A stretch of 64,000 nt of DNA from an uncultured Alphaproteobacteria bacterium (GTDB taxonomy: Bacteria > Pseudomonadota > Alphaproteobacteria > RF32 > CAG-239): contig CALXPL010000001.1 in NCBI GenBank assembly GCA_944390275.1, positions 496,001 through 560,000 of the forward strand, given 5' to 3'. The stretch's first letter is position 1. Each line of letters begins with the position of its first letter. The notes beneath the pieces are model-generated. The model was not told the DNA's origin. It ran no database searches and worked only from the letters and a program-made list of their open reading frames with translations. The translations under genes and the position numbers were made by a program. Below are positions 18,888 to 28,233 of the stretch, one piece after another.

Positions 18888-20219
18888 TTATGCTCCTTCC
18901 ATTTTTCCGCTCAGTGAATTCGTTGTGGCTGCTGTAATTTTTACATTGACGATTTTATTTAATTGGCCTGCGGGAATGCTTGCATGCAGATTTTGCATAT
19001 ATGGTGTTCTTCCGATAAGTTGTCCTTTATGACGTCCTTGACTTTCAAATAAAACCGGCATGGTTTTGCCTATGCAGGATTGGTTGAATTGATTTTGATA
19101 GTTAAATAATAAGTTTTGTAAAATTTCTAGGCGTTCCTTTTTGATTTTTTCTTCAACTTGATTGGGCATTAAGGCCGCGGGAGTTCCCGGACGTCGGCTG
19201 TATTTGAATGAAAAAGCCTGAATGTATTTTACTTGATTGACGATATTTAACGTTGCTTTAAAATCTTCATCCGTTTCTCCGGGAAAACCAACGATGAAAT
19301 CTGAGGACATGCGCAAATTTGGATTGGCTTTATGTAGTTTTTCAACGATTTTTAAGTAATCACCTGAAGTGTGTCTTCTATTCATACTTTTGAGTATTTT
19401 ATCCGAACCCGATTGTACCGGCAAGTGAAGATAAGGCATTAACTTATCTAGATCTTTATGGCACGCTATGATTTCATCGCTCATATCTGCCGGATAGGAG
19501 GTGGTGTATCTTATTCTTTTTAATTTATCAAATTCTGCCAGTTTGCGCAAAAGGTAGTCTAAACCTCTTTCTTTGCCGTTTTTATCTTCACCGTGGTAAG
19601 AGTTAACGTTTTGACCGAGGAGGTTAATTTCTATACTTCCCGAATCGATGAGCCTTTGTGCTTCCTTTAAGACATCTTCAACCGGACGGGAATATTCGGC
19701 TCCTCGTGTATAGGGAACAACACAGTAGGTGCAGAAGTTATCACAACCTTCTTGTATGGCTAGATAAGAACAGCTTGTTGTACTGGTGTTTTCCGGAAGA
19801 TAGTCAAATTTTGCTTCAACAGGAAATTCGGTATCAATAACAAAATCTCCTTGTTTCCTTTTAATCTTGGCTAAAATTTCAGGAAGACGGTGATATGTCA
19901 ATGGTCCTAGTGCGAAGTCAACAAAGGGGGCACGTTTCCATATTTGTTCGTCTTCAGCTTGTACAACACATCCAACGACACCGATTATTGTTTTTTTATC
20001 TTGGTTCTCTCTTTCTTCTCTGATGAGATTTAACCGTCCTAAATCCGAAAAAACTTTTTCTGCCGCTTTTTCGCGGATATGGCAGGTGTTGAATATAACT
20101 AAGTCTGCTTCTTCTATGCGTTCTGCTTCTTTATATCCTAAACTTTGAAGTATGTTGGCTATACGTCCCGAATCGTAAACATTCATTTGACAGCCAAAGG
20201 TCTTTATATAATATTGCAC
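18888..20219 (-). CDS. miaB: tRNA-2-methylthio-N6-dimethylallyladenosine synthase
   Basis: A 443-aa radical-SAM methylthiotransferase. The N-terminal UPF0004 domain has FGCQMN and NTCHIREKA for one iron-sulfur cluster; the radical-SAM cluster motif is CDNFCTYCVVPYTRG; a TRAM domain ends the protein. It adds the methylthio group at A37 of tRNAs reading UNN codons. It heads the miaB-phoH-ybeY-lnt operon. A second methylthiotransferase (mtaB) is at 36470-37513. Confidence 0.96.
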   Translation of the reverse strand: MQYYIKTFGCQMNVYDSGRIANILQSLGYKEAERIEEADLVIFNTCHIREKAAEKVFSDLGRLNLIREERENQDKKTIIGVVGCVVQAEDEQIWKRAPFVDFALGPLTYHRLPEILAKIKRKQGDFVIDTEFPVEAKFDYLPENTSTTSCSYLAIQEGCDNFCTYCVVPYTRGAEYSRPVEDVLKEAQRLIDSGSIEINLLGQNVNSYHGEDKNGKERGLDYLLRKLAEFDKLKRIRYTTSYPADMSDEIIACHKDLDKLMPYLHLPVQSGSDKILKSMNRRHTSGDYLKIVEKLHKANPNLRMSSDFIVGFPGETDEDFKATLNIVNQVKYIQAFSFKYSRRPGTPAALMPNQVEEKIKKERLEILQNLLFNYQNQFNQSCIGKTMPVLFESQGRHKGQLIGRTPYMQNLHASIPAGQLNKIVNVKITAATTNSLSGKMEGA

Positions 20220-20415
20220 GTTTATCCTTTAATAATTTTGTTTTTGTCTTCTTTCCATTTTATGATATATTCTTTTTCTTTTCAAACATTATTTAATCTT
20301 TATTTTGTTTCAATTTGCTTTTTTTTGTTTTTTGTAAAATTCTACTGGTAAAAATTGTTTTTTTTTGTTAGCATGTTTTTATTATTTAATCATTTTATAT
20401 TTTAAGGGTAATCTT

Positions 20416-20850
20416 ATGTTGGAGCGTGATATGAAAATTATTTCTCAGCTTTCTGAAGAACAAAAAATTGCTTTCTTGGCCGCTTTTGCAAAATTAGCTG
20501 CTGCTGATGGGAAGATTGATGAAGAAGAAAAAATTTTTATTAAAGATGCTGCTTTAACTTATGGACTTCCTGAAAAACGCGTCGAAGAAATTTGGAAAAA
20601 TCGCTCTCTACCCGAATTATTGAATTTGGTAAAAATTATTGATAATCGTCAGGCTGCTTTGCTTTTGATTAAAGAAATGTGCTTTTTAGCTCATGCCGAT
20701 GAAAAATTATCTGATAATGAAACATTATTAATTGGTCAAATCGGAGAAGCTTTAGGGGTCGATTTGGATAAAATTCAGCAAATCAGTAATTGGGTTATTG
20801 ATCGAATTATTTGGTTGGAACGTGGAAAACTTATTTTTGAAGAAGTGTAG
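20416..20850 (+). CDS. TerB-like domain protein
   Basis: 144 aa from the ATG at 20416, preceded by AAGGG; a longer frame upstream has no site. It is all helical with two similar acidic motifs (AAADGKIDEEEKIF and AHADEKLSDNETLLI), the layout of the TerB/tellurite-resistance-like fold, which may bind metal through acidic residues. No tellurite operon is nearby. The role is unknown; such stand-alone proteins are common in proteobacteria. It precedes the unknown gene at 20874 by 23 nt. Confidence 0.7.
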   Translation: MLERDMKIISQLSEEQKIAFLAAFAKLAAADGKIDEEEKIFIKDAALTYGLPEKRVEEIWKNRSLPELLNLVKIIDNRQAALLLIKEMCFLAHADEKLSDNETLLIGQIGEALGVDLDKIQQISNWVIDRIIWLERGKLIFEEV

Positions 20851-20873
20851 CCTATCCTAAGGAGTACTTGTTT

Positions 20874-21884
20874 ATGAGTGATATTGCAAGTGATGATAAA
20901 TTTCAAAGCCGTATTCAAAAAATGCAGCTGCTGCGTAATGATAATCCTCGTTTAGATACTCCCGAAAATATTATTCGTAAGGCTGTGGAACGAAAATATC
21001 CACGCTTGAATTTTGAAGATAGCCGTAAAATTGTTAATGACTTGGTTACAAAACCAACATCTGAAAAAATTAAAATCGGCAATGAAGAAGTTCGAATAGA
21101 TGATTTGACTGAGTATGTGGCTGATAATATTGAACTTATCAATGCCGGCTCTTCAGAATATGGTGCTTCTTCTTTAGGTGAATATTTTGGGTGGATTGAA
21201 GAAGCTCAATCCGTTATTAAACACATGAATGATGGTGAAGTTACGGCACAGGATTTAGATGATAAACATAATCTGTTAACCAATTTTCAGCAACGAGAAG
21301 TCGATTTGATGGTTTGTATTTCTTTATACCGTCGTTGCAATCTTGAAAATCCCAGAATTAAGCAAAAATACGATGAACTTAATAAAAAGTTACTCCGTTT
21401 GCGTGAAATTCGTAGTGCTATTGAGAATTCTACAAAAGATAGAGTTGATGAGAAAAAAAATGAAGATAATGATAAATCTCCTGAGTTTTTAAAGGCTACT
21501 TTATATCTTCATTTTTTAGCTCTTTTACATAATGAAATACAGGAAAATCGTCAGATTGTTTCCGAGGAGGATCGACGAAAACTAAATGTTTACAGTTCCT
21601 CTTTTGTTAATTCATCCTATATCTTGGATAATATCAAAAAAAATAATTTATTGCGAAAATCGGCTTATCGCGAAAGTTTAGCTGAAAAGTTTGTTGAAAG
21701 TAAACCTGAAGTCCATTCTCGTGAGGCGATTGAGCATAAGTTATTGATTTTATCCGGTAGAATTAAACCTGAGTTTCGCGATTCAAACTATGATGCTTCA
21801 AAAATTCGAGAAAGAGTCTTTGATATGAATAAGTATCTTCAGTTAAAACGTATGCAGGATGGACAAGAATATTTACGAGCTTAA
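20874..21884 (+). CDS. Hypothetical helical protein
   Basis: 336 aa from the ATG at 20874, with AAGGAG at 20859-20864; a TTG 6 nt upstream is less likely. It has no signal peptide or membrane helix. It is rich in charged residues and predicted helices, with a Lys/Asp/Glu-rich linker near the middle (KDRVDEKKNEDNDKS). I do not recognise a family. It sits in a probable run TerB-like / this gene / yggT / yggU / folD, all plus strand with small gaps. Confidence 0.6.
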   Translation: MSDIASDDKFQSRIQKMQLLRNDNPRLDTPENIIRKAVERKYPRLNFEDSRKIVNDLVTKPTSEKIKIGNEEVRIDDLTEYVADNIELINAGSSEYGASSLGEYFGWIEEAQSVIKHMNDGEVTAQDLDDKHNLLTNFQQREVDLMVCISLYRRCNLENPRIKQKYDELNKKLLRLREIRSAIENSTKDRVDEKKNEDNDKSPEFLKATLYLHFLALLHNEIQENRQIVSEEDRRKLNVYSSSFVNSSYILDNIKKNNLLRKSAYRESLAEKFVESKPEVHSREAIEHKLLILSGRIKPEFRDSNYDASKIRERVFDMNKYLQLKRMQDGQEYLRA

Positions 21885-21909
21885 TCTTTAATTTTTGGGG
21901 AGGTTATTT

Positions 21910-22212
21910 ATGGGATTGTTATTAGAACCCTTTGTTTATGTTACTGCTTTGTTATTGAATTTGTATTTTTATGTTGTCTTTGCGGAAGTTATTTTGCATT
22001 GGTTGGTTAATTTTGGGATTGTTGATGCTCAAAAGAGTTTTATGCCCCGTCTTATTTCGGTGTTACAAATTTTAACAAAACCTGTTTATGAAAAAATCAG
22101 GTCCTATGTGCCGATTATTTCCGGTTTGGATTTTTCTCCCTTTATTTTGATGCTCATCCTTCTTTTCTTGGAAAGATTGCTGTTGCGAATTTCTCAGCTC
22201 TTGTTAGGTTAA
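21910..22212 (+). CDS. YggT family membrane protein
   Basis: 100 aa from the ATG at 21910 behind GGGGAGG. Two hydrophobic segments flank a soluble loop, and the signature PVYEKIRSYVPIISGLDFSP is typical of YggT proteins, which are linked to osmotic tolerance and envelope or cell-division sites in some bacteria. It is 7 nt before yggU, the usual neighbour. Confidence 0.85.
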   Translation: MGLLLEPFVYVTALLLNLYFYVVFAEVILHWLVNFGIVDAQKSFMPRLISVLQILTKPVYEKIRSYVPIISGLDFSPFILMLILLFLERLLLRISQLLLG

Positions 22213-22219
22213 TCTTTCT

Positions 22220-22549
22220 ATGTTTTTTGAAGAAAAAAATAATCGAATAATTTTACGTGTTAAAATTATTCCTAATGCTTCTTCTTTGAAAACTTCCGGC
22301 ATAATTTCGGGACCGGATAATATGGATTATCTTAAAATTTATGTCGTGTCTGTTCCTGAAAAAGGAAAAGCCAATAAAGAATTATTTGCTTTTTTAGCGC
22401 GTCTTTTAAAAATTGCAAAATCAGATATTTCTTTGCTCTCCGGTGAAACAAATCATTATAAAAAACTTGAAATTTTCGGGGAGCTTGATATGATTAAATG
22501 TCTTTTAGCAAAAATCGCGGAGGAAAATTTTGACAGCTCAAATAATTGA
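22220..22549 (+). CDS. DUF167 (YggU-like) protein
   Basis: A 109-aa soluble protein with the DUF167 core: RVKIIPNASSLK, YLKIYVVSVPEKGKANKEL and LLSGETNHYKKLEI. Function unknown; it usually accompanies YggT. Its stop overlaps the folD start by 20 nt. Confidence 0.88.
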   Translation: MFFEEKNNRIILRVKIIPNASSLKTSGIISGPDNMDYLKIYVVSVPEKGKANKELFAFLARLLKIAKSDISLLSGETNHYKKLEIFGELDMIKCLLAKIAEENFDSSNN

Positions 22550-23378
22550 TGGACGCTCTTTAGCTCAACAAATCCGTGAAACTTTAAAATTTAAAGTCTC
22601 GGCTTTAAAAAAGAAACCTCATCTGGCAGTTGTCTTGGTCGGAAATGATGAAGCTAGTTTGATTTATGATCGTAATAAACAAAAAGCGGCTTTGGAAATT
22701 GGAATGAAATGTAATATCCATCATTTGCCGGAGGATATTAAGCAAGACGAGCTTAATAATATTGTCGATGCCTTAAATAAAGACAAAGATGTTAACGGTA
22801 TTATTGTTCAAATGCCTTTACCTCTTCATCTTGATGCTAAAGATGTGTTGAAGCGTATTAGCCCTGAAAAAGATGTCGATGGTTTTGGCGTTGAAAATTT
22901 AGGGTTGTTGTTGGTTAATTCTTCTCAGGCTCTTGTGACGGCTACTCCAAAGGGAATTTTGAAACTTATTCAAAGTGTAGAACCTCATCTAGCCGGTAAA
23001 AATGCCGTTATTATCGGGCGTTCAACAATTGTCGGTAAACCTTTGGCGGCTTTACTTCTTAATCATGATTGTTCTGTTACGGTTCTTCATAGTAAGTCTG
23101 TGGGAATTTCTGATTTCGTCCGTCAGGCTGATATTGTTGTTGCAGCTTGCGGTAATCCATTGTTTGTTAAAAAAGAGTGGGTAAAGTCAGGTGCTATTGT
23201 TATTGATGTCGGCATTAATCGTTGTAATGGAAAATTAGTCGGTGATGTCGATTTTGATAATGTTCGTCAGGTGGCCGGAGCTATTACTCCTGTTCCCGGT
23301 GGGGTCGGTCCTATGACGGTTGCCATGCTTTTAGATAATACTTTTGAGGCTTATATTAAACAAAATAAGGAGTTATGA
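22530..23378 (+). CDS. folD: Bifunctional methylenetetrahydrofolate dehydrogenase/cyclohydrolase
   Basis: A 282-aa protein with the FolD signatures VQMPLPLHLD, the catalytic Lys region YDRNKQKAALE, GRSTIVGKPLA for NADP binding and PVPGGVGPMTVAML. It interconverts methylene- and formyl-tetrahydrofolate. The start is TTG at 22530 with a strong site (GCGGAGG, 22517-22523); no in-frame ATG is near. It overlaps yggU by 20 nt and yqaA by 4 nt, so these are translated as a block. Confidence 0.95.
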   Translation: MTAQIIDGRSLAQQIRETLKFKVSALKKKPHLAVVLVGNDEASLIYDRNKQKAALEIGMKCNIHHLPEDIKQDELNNIVDALNKDKDVNGIIVQMPLPLHLDAKDVLKRISPEKDVDGFGVENLGLLLVNSSQALVTATPKGILKLIQSVEPHLAGKNAVIIGRSTIVGKPLAALLLNHDCSVTVLHSKSVGISDFVRQADIVVAACGNPLFVKKEWVKSGAIVIDVGINRCNGKLVGDVDFDNVRQVAGAITPVPGGVGPMTVAMLLDNTFEAYIKQNKEL

Positions 23379-23998
23379 TGTTAACGGCTATGCGTAAAGT
23401 CAGTACCTATTTTCATCGTTTTGTTCGATGGTGTTACGATTGGATGATTGATATGGCATCCAGTCCTCATGCTTTGTTCTTTTTGGCATTGATTGCGTTT
23501 ATTGAAAGTTCTTTTTTCCCTATTCCTCCCGATATTATGATTATTCCTATGGTTTTGGCTTCTCCTCAAAAAGCCTGGAAAATTGCCGGAGTTGCAACGG
23601 TTGCCAGTGTCCTTGGCGGCTATTTCGGTTATGCAATCGGGGTGTTTGGTTACGAACTCATTGCTAAGCCGATTTTAAATTTTTATGGTTATATGTCTCA
23701 ATTTCAAACATTCCAAGGTTATTATCATGAGTGGGGGGCTTGGATTGTTTTTGGTGCCGGAATTACGCCTTTCCCTTATAAAGTGATTACCATTGCCAGC
23801 GGTGTCGTTCATATGGATTTATTGGTCTTTGGTCTTGCTTCCGTTGTCGCTCGCGGTATTCGTTTTTATTTGGTTGCGTGGTTGCTTAAAAAATATGGCG
23901 AACCTATGCGTGAGTTTATTGATAAAAATTTAGGAATGCTTTCCGTCCTTTTTCTTATTTTATTACTCGGAGGTTTTGCTTGTATTAAATATTTTTAA
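23375..23998 (+). CDS. YqaA-like (SNARE-associated/VTT domain) membrane protein
   Basis: A 207-aa membrane protein of the DedA-like VTT superfamily: FIESSFFPIPPDIMIIPM, the Gly-rich SVLGGYFGYAIG, and GITPFPYKVITIASG. Family members act in membrane lipid homeostasis or as flippase-like transporters; YqaA itself is poorly characterised. Either of two adjacent ATGs (23375 or 23378) could start it, with AAGGAG just before. It ends the yggT-folD-yqaA block and faces infA across a shared terminator. Confidence 0.82.
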   Translation: MMLTAMRKVSTYFHRFVRWCYDWMIDMASSPHALFFLALIAFIESSFFPIPPDIMIIPMVLASPQKAWKIAGVATVASVLGGYFGYAIGVFGYELIAKPILNFYGYMSQFQTFQGYYHEWGAWIVFGAGITPFPYKVITIASGVVHMDLLVFGLASVVARGIRFYLVAWLLKKYGEPMREFIDKNLGMLSVLFLILLLGGFACIKYF

Positions 23999-24003
23999 GG
24001 TTA

Positions 24004-24039
24004 AAGAAAGTGCTGTTATTTTCATAACAGCACTTTCTT
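24004..24039. terminator. Shared bidirectional terminator, yqaA and infA
   Basis: A 16-bp perfect stem (24004-24019 with 24024-24039) and 4-nt loop. It overlaps the infA stop codon. Confidence 0.85.
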
Positions 24040-24259
24040 AATCTTTGTGGCGGAATGTGATTCTTCCTTTGGTTAAATCGTAAGGGGTCATTTCAATATC
24101 TACCTTATCTCCTACCATAACCCTTATTCGGAATTTACGCATTTTTCCTGCGGTATGCGCCAATATTTCAACTCCGTTTTCTAGGCGTACGCGAAACATG
24201 GCATTGGGAAGTTTTTCAATAACTTCTCCAGTTAATTCAAGAAGTTCTTCTTTACTCAT
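24038..24259 (-). CDS. infA: Translation initiation factor IF-1
   Basis: A 73-aa S1-type OB-fold protein that matches IF-1 along its whole length ([36 protein letters not shown], ending [13 protein letters not shown]). It binds the 30S A site during initiation. Own promoter expected in the 148-bp AT-rich gap to the right. Confidence 0.97.
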   Translation of the reverse strand: MSKEELLELTGEVIEKLPNAMFRVRLENGVEILAHTAGKMRKFRIRVMVGDKVDIEMTPYDLTKGRITFRHKD

Positions 24260-24407
24260 AAATTTATCCTTAACTATTATTGTTGTTCTTTATATAAACC
24301 ATTATTTTTGTTTATGCAATTGAAAAATTTATATTCTCTTTTTAGCCTTTCTTTAATAAAAATATATTAATCTCTTTTTTGTTATTTGTTTTAGAAAGTG
24401 TGTTCTT

Positions 24408-24641
24408 ATGGAAAAACAGAAATTTTTTGATAAGGCTTTTGAGATTCCTTCAGAATTTAGAGAGGATTTTTGTTTCTGGAATGATCAAAATGTTGTGTTT
24501 ATAAAAAACGATGTGCAGGACGGAAAAGATATGTGGTTGGTTTATGCGGCTGATGGTACGAAGTTGGCGACAACGGATAATCGTGATTTTGCTTTTTTGG
24601 TGGCTCGACAAAATAATTTAGAACCCAAAAGTGTTCATTAA
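24408..24641 (+). CDS. DUF1150 family protein
   Basis: A 77-aa soluble protein whose second half (YAADGTKLATTDNRDFAFL then ARQNNLEPKSVH) matches the DUF1150 signature, a family of short proteins almost confined to Alphaproteobacteria and often found beside heat-shock genes. Function unknown. It supports the taxonomic placement. Confidence 0.78.
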   Translation: MEKQKFFDKAFEIPSEFREDFCFWNDQNVVFIKNDVQDGKDMWLVYAADGTKLATTDNRDFAFLVARQNNLEPKSVH

Positions 24642-24645
24642 AAAA

Positions 24646-24680
24646 AAGCCTCAAGTTTCTTGAGGCTTAATTTTTAATTA
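24646..24680. terminator. Shared terminator, DUF1150 and lepA
   Basis: AAGCCTCAAG (24646-24655) pairs with CTTGAGGCTT (24659-24668); T-rich on the right, A-run on the left, so it works both ways. Confidence 0.85.
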
Positions 24681-26479
24681 TCTCCGATACGAAGAGCTTC
24701 GATAAATGCTGATTGAGGTACATCTACTTTACCGAATTGGCGCATTCTTAATTTACCTTTCTTTTGCTTATCAAGAAGTTTTCGTTTGCGGGTAATATCT
24801 CCGCCGTAACATTTGGCTGTAACATCTTTGCGTAAGGCGGATATTGTTTCGCGGGCAACAACTTTGCCTCCGATTGCGGCTTGTATCGGAATTTTGAATA
24901 AATGTCTGGGAATTAAATCTTTTAGGCGTTCACAAATTTGACGTCCTCTTGATTCCGCTTCTTCTCGGTGGCATAAAAAGGCTAAAGCATCAACCGGTTC
25001 TTCATTTATTAAAATTTGAACTTTTACTAAATCCGAAACTTCATAGCCGATGAGTTCGTAGTCAAAACTTGCGTAACCACTGGAGATTGATTTTAAACGG
25101 TCGTAAAAGTCAAAAACAATTTCGTTCAGCGGAATTTTGTAAACTATCATGGCTCGTGTGCCGGCATAGGTCAAATCTTCTTGTTCTCCACGACGTTCCG
25201 TGCATAGTTTGAGAACACTTCCCAAGTATTCATCCGGTACTAAAATTGTTGCTCGAACCATGGGTTCTTCAATGGTGGCTATTTTCGTTACATCTGGCAT
25301 ATCTGCCGGATTATGTAACGTCATTTGCGTGCCATCCGTCATGTTGATTTTGTAGGCAACTGACGGGGCGGTTGTGATTAAGTCTAAGTCGAATTCTCGG
25401 CTGAGCCGTTCTTGGATGATTTCCATATGGAGTAATCCCAAAAATCCGCAACGGAACCCCAATCCTAATGCCGCAGAATTTTCATTTTGATAATCAATGC
25501 TCGCATCATTTAATTTTAGTTTTGCTAAGGCATCTTTCAGCAAGCCGTATTCGCTGCTGTCAACCGGAAAAATTGAACAGAATACGACAGGTACGGAAGG
25601 CTTAAATCCTGCAAGTGCTTGTTCGCAAGGGATGCGATTGTCAGTTATGGTATCTCCGACATGGCAGTCGCCAACACTTTTTATGCTTGCGGTAATAAAT
25701 CCGACTTCTCCTGGAGTTAATTCATCAACATCTTGCATTTTGGGAGTAAAAATTCCCACTTTGTCAACGATATATACGGCGTTATTTGACATCATGCGGA
25801 TTTGCATCTTTTTGCGAATCGTTCCGTCATATAGACGTACGAGTATGATTACGCCAAGATAACTGTCGTACCAACTGTCAATAAGCAAGGCTTTAAGCGG
25901 TGCGGCTATGTTTCCTTGCGGAGCCGGTAGTTTGTGAACAATGGCTTCTAACAAATTATCAACTCCATAGCCTGTTTTTCCTGATGTTTCTATGGCCTCA
26001 GAAGCATCAATTCCTATGACGTCTTCAATTTGTTTTTTTACGCGTTCGGCATCTGCTGACGGCAAGTCAACTTTGTTTAATACCGGAACAATTTCGTGAT
26101 TGTTGTTAATGGCTAAATAAACATTGGCCAATGTTTGTGCCTCGACACCTTGTGTCGCATCAACGACCAATACAGAACCTTCGCATGAGGCTAAAGAACG
26201 AGATACTTCATAAGAAAAGTCAACATGTCCCGGAGTGTCTATCAGGTTTAATTGATAGTCTTTTCCATCTTTTGCTTTATAATTTAATCTTACCGTTTGG
26301 GCTTTTATGGTGATGCCTCTTTCTCTTTCAATATCCATCGAATCGAGAACTTGTTCTTGCATTTCTCTTTGTTGCAAGCCTCCGCAATATTCAATTATGC
26401 GGTCGGCAAGGGTGGATTTGCCGTGATCTATATGCGCTATTATTGCAAAATTTCTGATTAAACTTAATTCTGTTGCCAT
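24674..26479 (-). CDS. lepA: Elongation factor 4
   Basis: A 601-aa translational GTPase with [14 protein letters not shown] (G1), the G3 DTPGHVDF, G4 NKVDL, and the LepA-specific C-terminal end [17 protein letters not shown]. It back-translocates stalled ribosomes. Length is standard. It stands alone on the minus strand. Confidence 0.97.
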   Translation of the reverse strand: MATELSLIRNFAIIAHIDHGKSTLADRIIEYCGGLQQREMQEQVLDSMDIERERGITIKAQTVRLNYKAKDGKDYQLNLIDTPGHVDFSYEVSRSLASCEGSVLVVDATQGVEAQTLANVYLAINNNHEIVPVLNKVDLPSADAERVKKQIEDVIGIDASEAIETSGKTGYGVDNLLEAIVHKLPAPQGNIAAPLKALLIDSWYDSYLGVIILVRLYDGTIRKKMQIRMMSNNAVYIVDKVGIFTPKMQDVDELTPGEVGFITASIKSVGDCHVGDTITDNRIPCEQALAGFKPSVPVVFCSIFPVDSSEYGLLKDALAKLKLNDASIDYQNENSAALGLGFRCGFLGLLHMEIIQERLSREFDLDLITTAPSVAYKINMTDGTQMTLHNPADMPDVTKIATIEEPMVRATILVPDEYLGSVLKLCTERRGEQEDLTYAGTRAMIVYKIPLNEIVFDFYDRLKSISSGYASFDYELIGYEVSDLVKVQILINEEPVDALAFLCHREEAESRGRQICERLKDLIPRHLFKIPIQAAIGGKVVARETISALRKDVTAKCYGGDITRKRKLLDKQKKGKLRMRQFGKVDVPQSAFIEALRIGDN

Positions 26480-26615
26480 TTTTATCTTTCTTTTTGTTCT
26501 TTATGTTATTTCTCTTTTAGAGTAATTTTTGGTTTATGGCAATAATAATTATATTGTACATGATGCAAAAATATGCTTAAATATATTTTAATATGAACTA
26601 TTCAAAGGGGAGGGT

Positions 26616-27056
26616 ATGATGAAAAAATTTATTGATGTACAATTCGGATCATCCCGCTATGAGGAATTAGTGGAGTTGCGTTATAAAATTTTGCTCGAAC
26701 CTTTGGGATTGAAGTTTTTAGATAAGCACCGCCAGCAAGAAGTTAATTATCTTCATATCGCGTGTATAGAGCAATTAGATGATAAATTAGTCGGCGGACT
26801 TATTTTGGCTCCTTTGAATAATGATGATATTCGTATGATGCAAGTTGCTGTGGCGACAAAATATCAAGGTGAAGGTATCGGTACAGAGCTGGTTAAATAT
26901 GCTGAAAAACGAGCTAAAGAAGCCGGTTATCATCGTTTAATCATGTATGCTATGTTGTCCGTAGTCGGGTTTTATGAACACCTTGGTTTTAAGCAAGAAG
27001 GCGATATTTTTGATGAAGACGGGATTACTTTTGCTAAAATGGTAAAACTTTTATAG
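26616..27056 (+). CDS. GNAT family N-acetyltransferase
   Basis: A 146-aa GNAT fold. The acetyl-CoA loop is QGEGIGTELVKYAEKRA, preceded by the beta-4 strand MMQVAVATK, and ends with GFYEHLGFKQEGD. Substrate unknown. GGGGAGGG precedes the two adjacent ATGs. Confidence 0.85.
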   Translation: MMKKFIDVQFGSSRYEELVELRYKILLEPLGLKFLDKHRQQEVNYLHIACIEQLDDKLVGGLILAPLNNDDIRMMQVAVATKYQGEGIGTELVKYAEKRAKEAGYHRLIMYAMLSVVGFYEHLGFKQEGDIFDEDGITFAKMVKLL

Positions 27057-27071
27057 GAATTTTATTTCTTT

Positions 27072-27098
27072 TAAAACCTCCTTCGGGAGGTTTTTTTA
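27072..27098 (+). terminator. Terminator after the GNAT gene
   Basis: AACCTCC (27075-27081), TTCG tetraloop, GGAGGTT (27086-27092), then T-run. Confidence 0.9.
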
Positions 27099-27190
27099 TG
27101 TCCTTTTTCTTTATGTAAAGTGAAAATAATGATTGTAATATTGCAACAAATATGTTATATTAGAGTCGTGATGATAAGAAGGAGGATGTG

Positions 27191-28219
27191 ATGAAGAGTA
27201 TATCAAAGATACTGTTACTGTCTGCTGTCGGCTTATATGTTGAGAGCGGAAATTTATCTTATGCGTCTTTTGAGGCAGCTTCATTTCACCTCAAGTCTGG
27301 CATTCCCACTTTACACACACATCACACATACATACGCCATACTCAGGAAATACTCAACTTATCATCACACCTTTTTGATAAAGGAACAGATAAGGGTGTG
27401 AAAATTGCTTCGGTGTGTTTTATAACCGATGCGGGAAATTGTGGAGCAGACAAATTCGGTAATACGGAAACTCCTGACGGTGGCGGGGGCGGAGGAAATC
27501 CCGATGACCACGGCACTCCTGAGGAACTTTGTAAACAAGCCGGTTATACCAACACGCCTTGTCCCGATGGAAGCTCCCCTACCTCTTATTGCCCTTATGA
27601 CAGTTCTTATCATTCCGATTGTGAATGTTCTTCCGAATATAATCAAGTTTGTGATACGGCTCTTGGAGAACAAGGTGTTGGGAATCCTTGCGGCGGCAAA
27701 TATAAAGAATGTTGTAATCTCTGTTCTGATTATCAATATACCTCTATTCCGTCGGGGTATGTGAGCAATGGCGAATGTCAATCTTGTGATGGTAAAAAAT
27801 ATAAAATTAAATGCGACCCACAAAAATATGTTTCAGCCCCAACCTGTGGAACATTGGGCGGCTATGGGAATACTTGTACCGATGACGGAGGAACTTATTA
27901 TACTGAATGTAAATGCCCCAATAATTATGAATGGAGTTCCTCGCAAAAGAAATGCGTTTGTGCCACTTCTTTCAAATATTCCTGCTCCGGTACGGGCTAT
28001 TCGGGAGGAGATGGGAATTCTTGTGATAACAAATATACAAAATGCCAATGTGCAAACGGTTTTACATGGAACGCTTCGCAAGGGGCTTGTGTTTGTTCCG
28101 GCTTTGATTTCTGCACGTTAAGTCAGGATTGTTCGACTTTGGGTTATGCGCAACAAAGCTGTGAAGGCTCATCCGTAAAATGTCCGTTCAATACCAATTA
28201 TGTTTATTGCCTCGATTAG
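27191..28219 (+). CDS. Secreted cysteine-rich modular protein
   Basis: 342 aa from the ATG at 27191 behind GGAGG. A signal-like hydrophobic N-terminus (LLLSAVGLYVESGNLSYA) is followed by a Gly/Asp-rich linker (about residues 90-115), then several Cys-rich modules of roughly 35-50 residues. Modules share a pattern like GY/GN..C, a Gly/Thr/Asp stretch, CPY.S.Y...C.C and then a W.SSQ..C.C tail (examples: ECKCPNNYEWSSSQKKCVC and KCQCANGFTWNASQGACVC). The last module ends QDCSTLGYAQQSC, and its twin starts the next gene. Probably a disulphide-rich surface or periplasmic protein. Function unknown. Confidence 0.65.
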   Translation: MKSISKILLLSAVGLYVESGNLSYASFEAASFHLKSGIPTLHTHHTYIRHTQEILNLSSHLFDKGTDKGVKIASVCFITDAGNCGADKFGNTETPDGGGGGGNPDDHGTPEELCKQAGYTNTPCPDGSSPTSYCPYDSSYHSDCECSSEYNQVCDTALGEQGVGNPCGGKYKECCNLCSDYQYTSIPSGYVSNGECQSCDGKKYKIKCDPQKYVSAPTCGTLGGYGNTCTDDGGTYYTECKCPNNYEWSSSQKKCVCATSFKYSCSGTGYSGGDGNSCDNKYTKCQCANGFTWNASQGACVCSGFDFCTLSQDCSTLGYAQQSCEGSSVKCPFNTNYVYCLD

Positions 28220-28233
28220 AAAGGAGAAAAGAA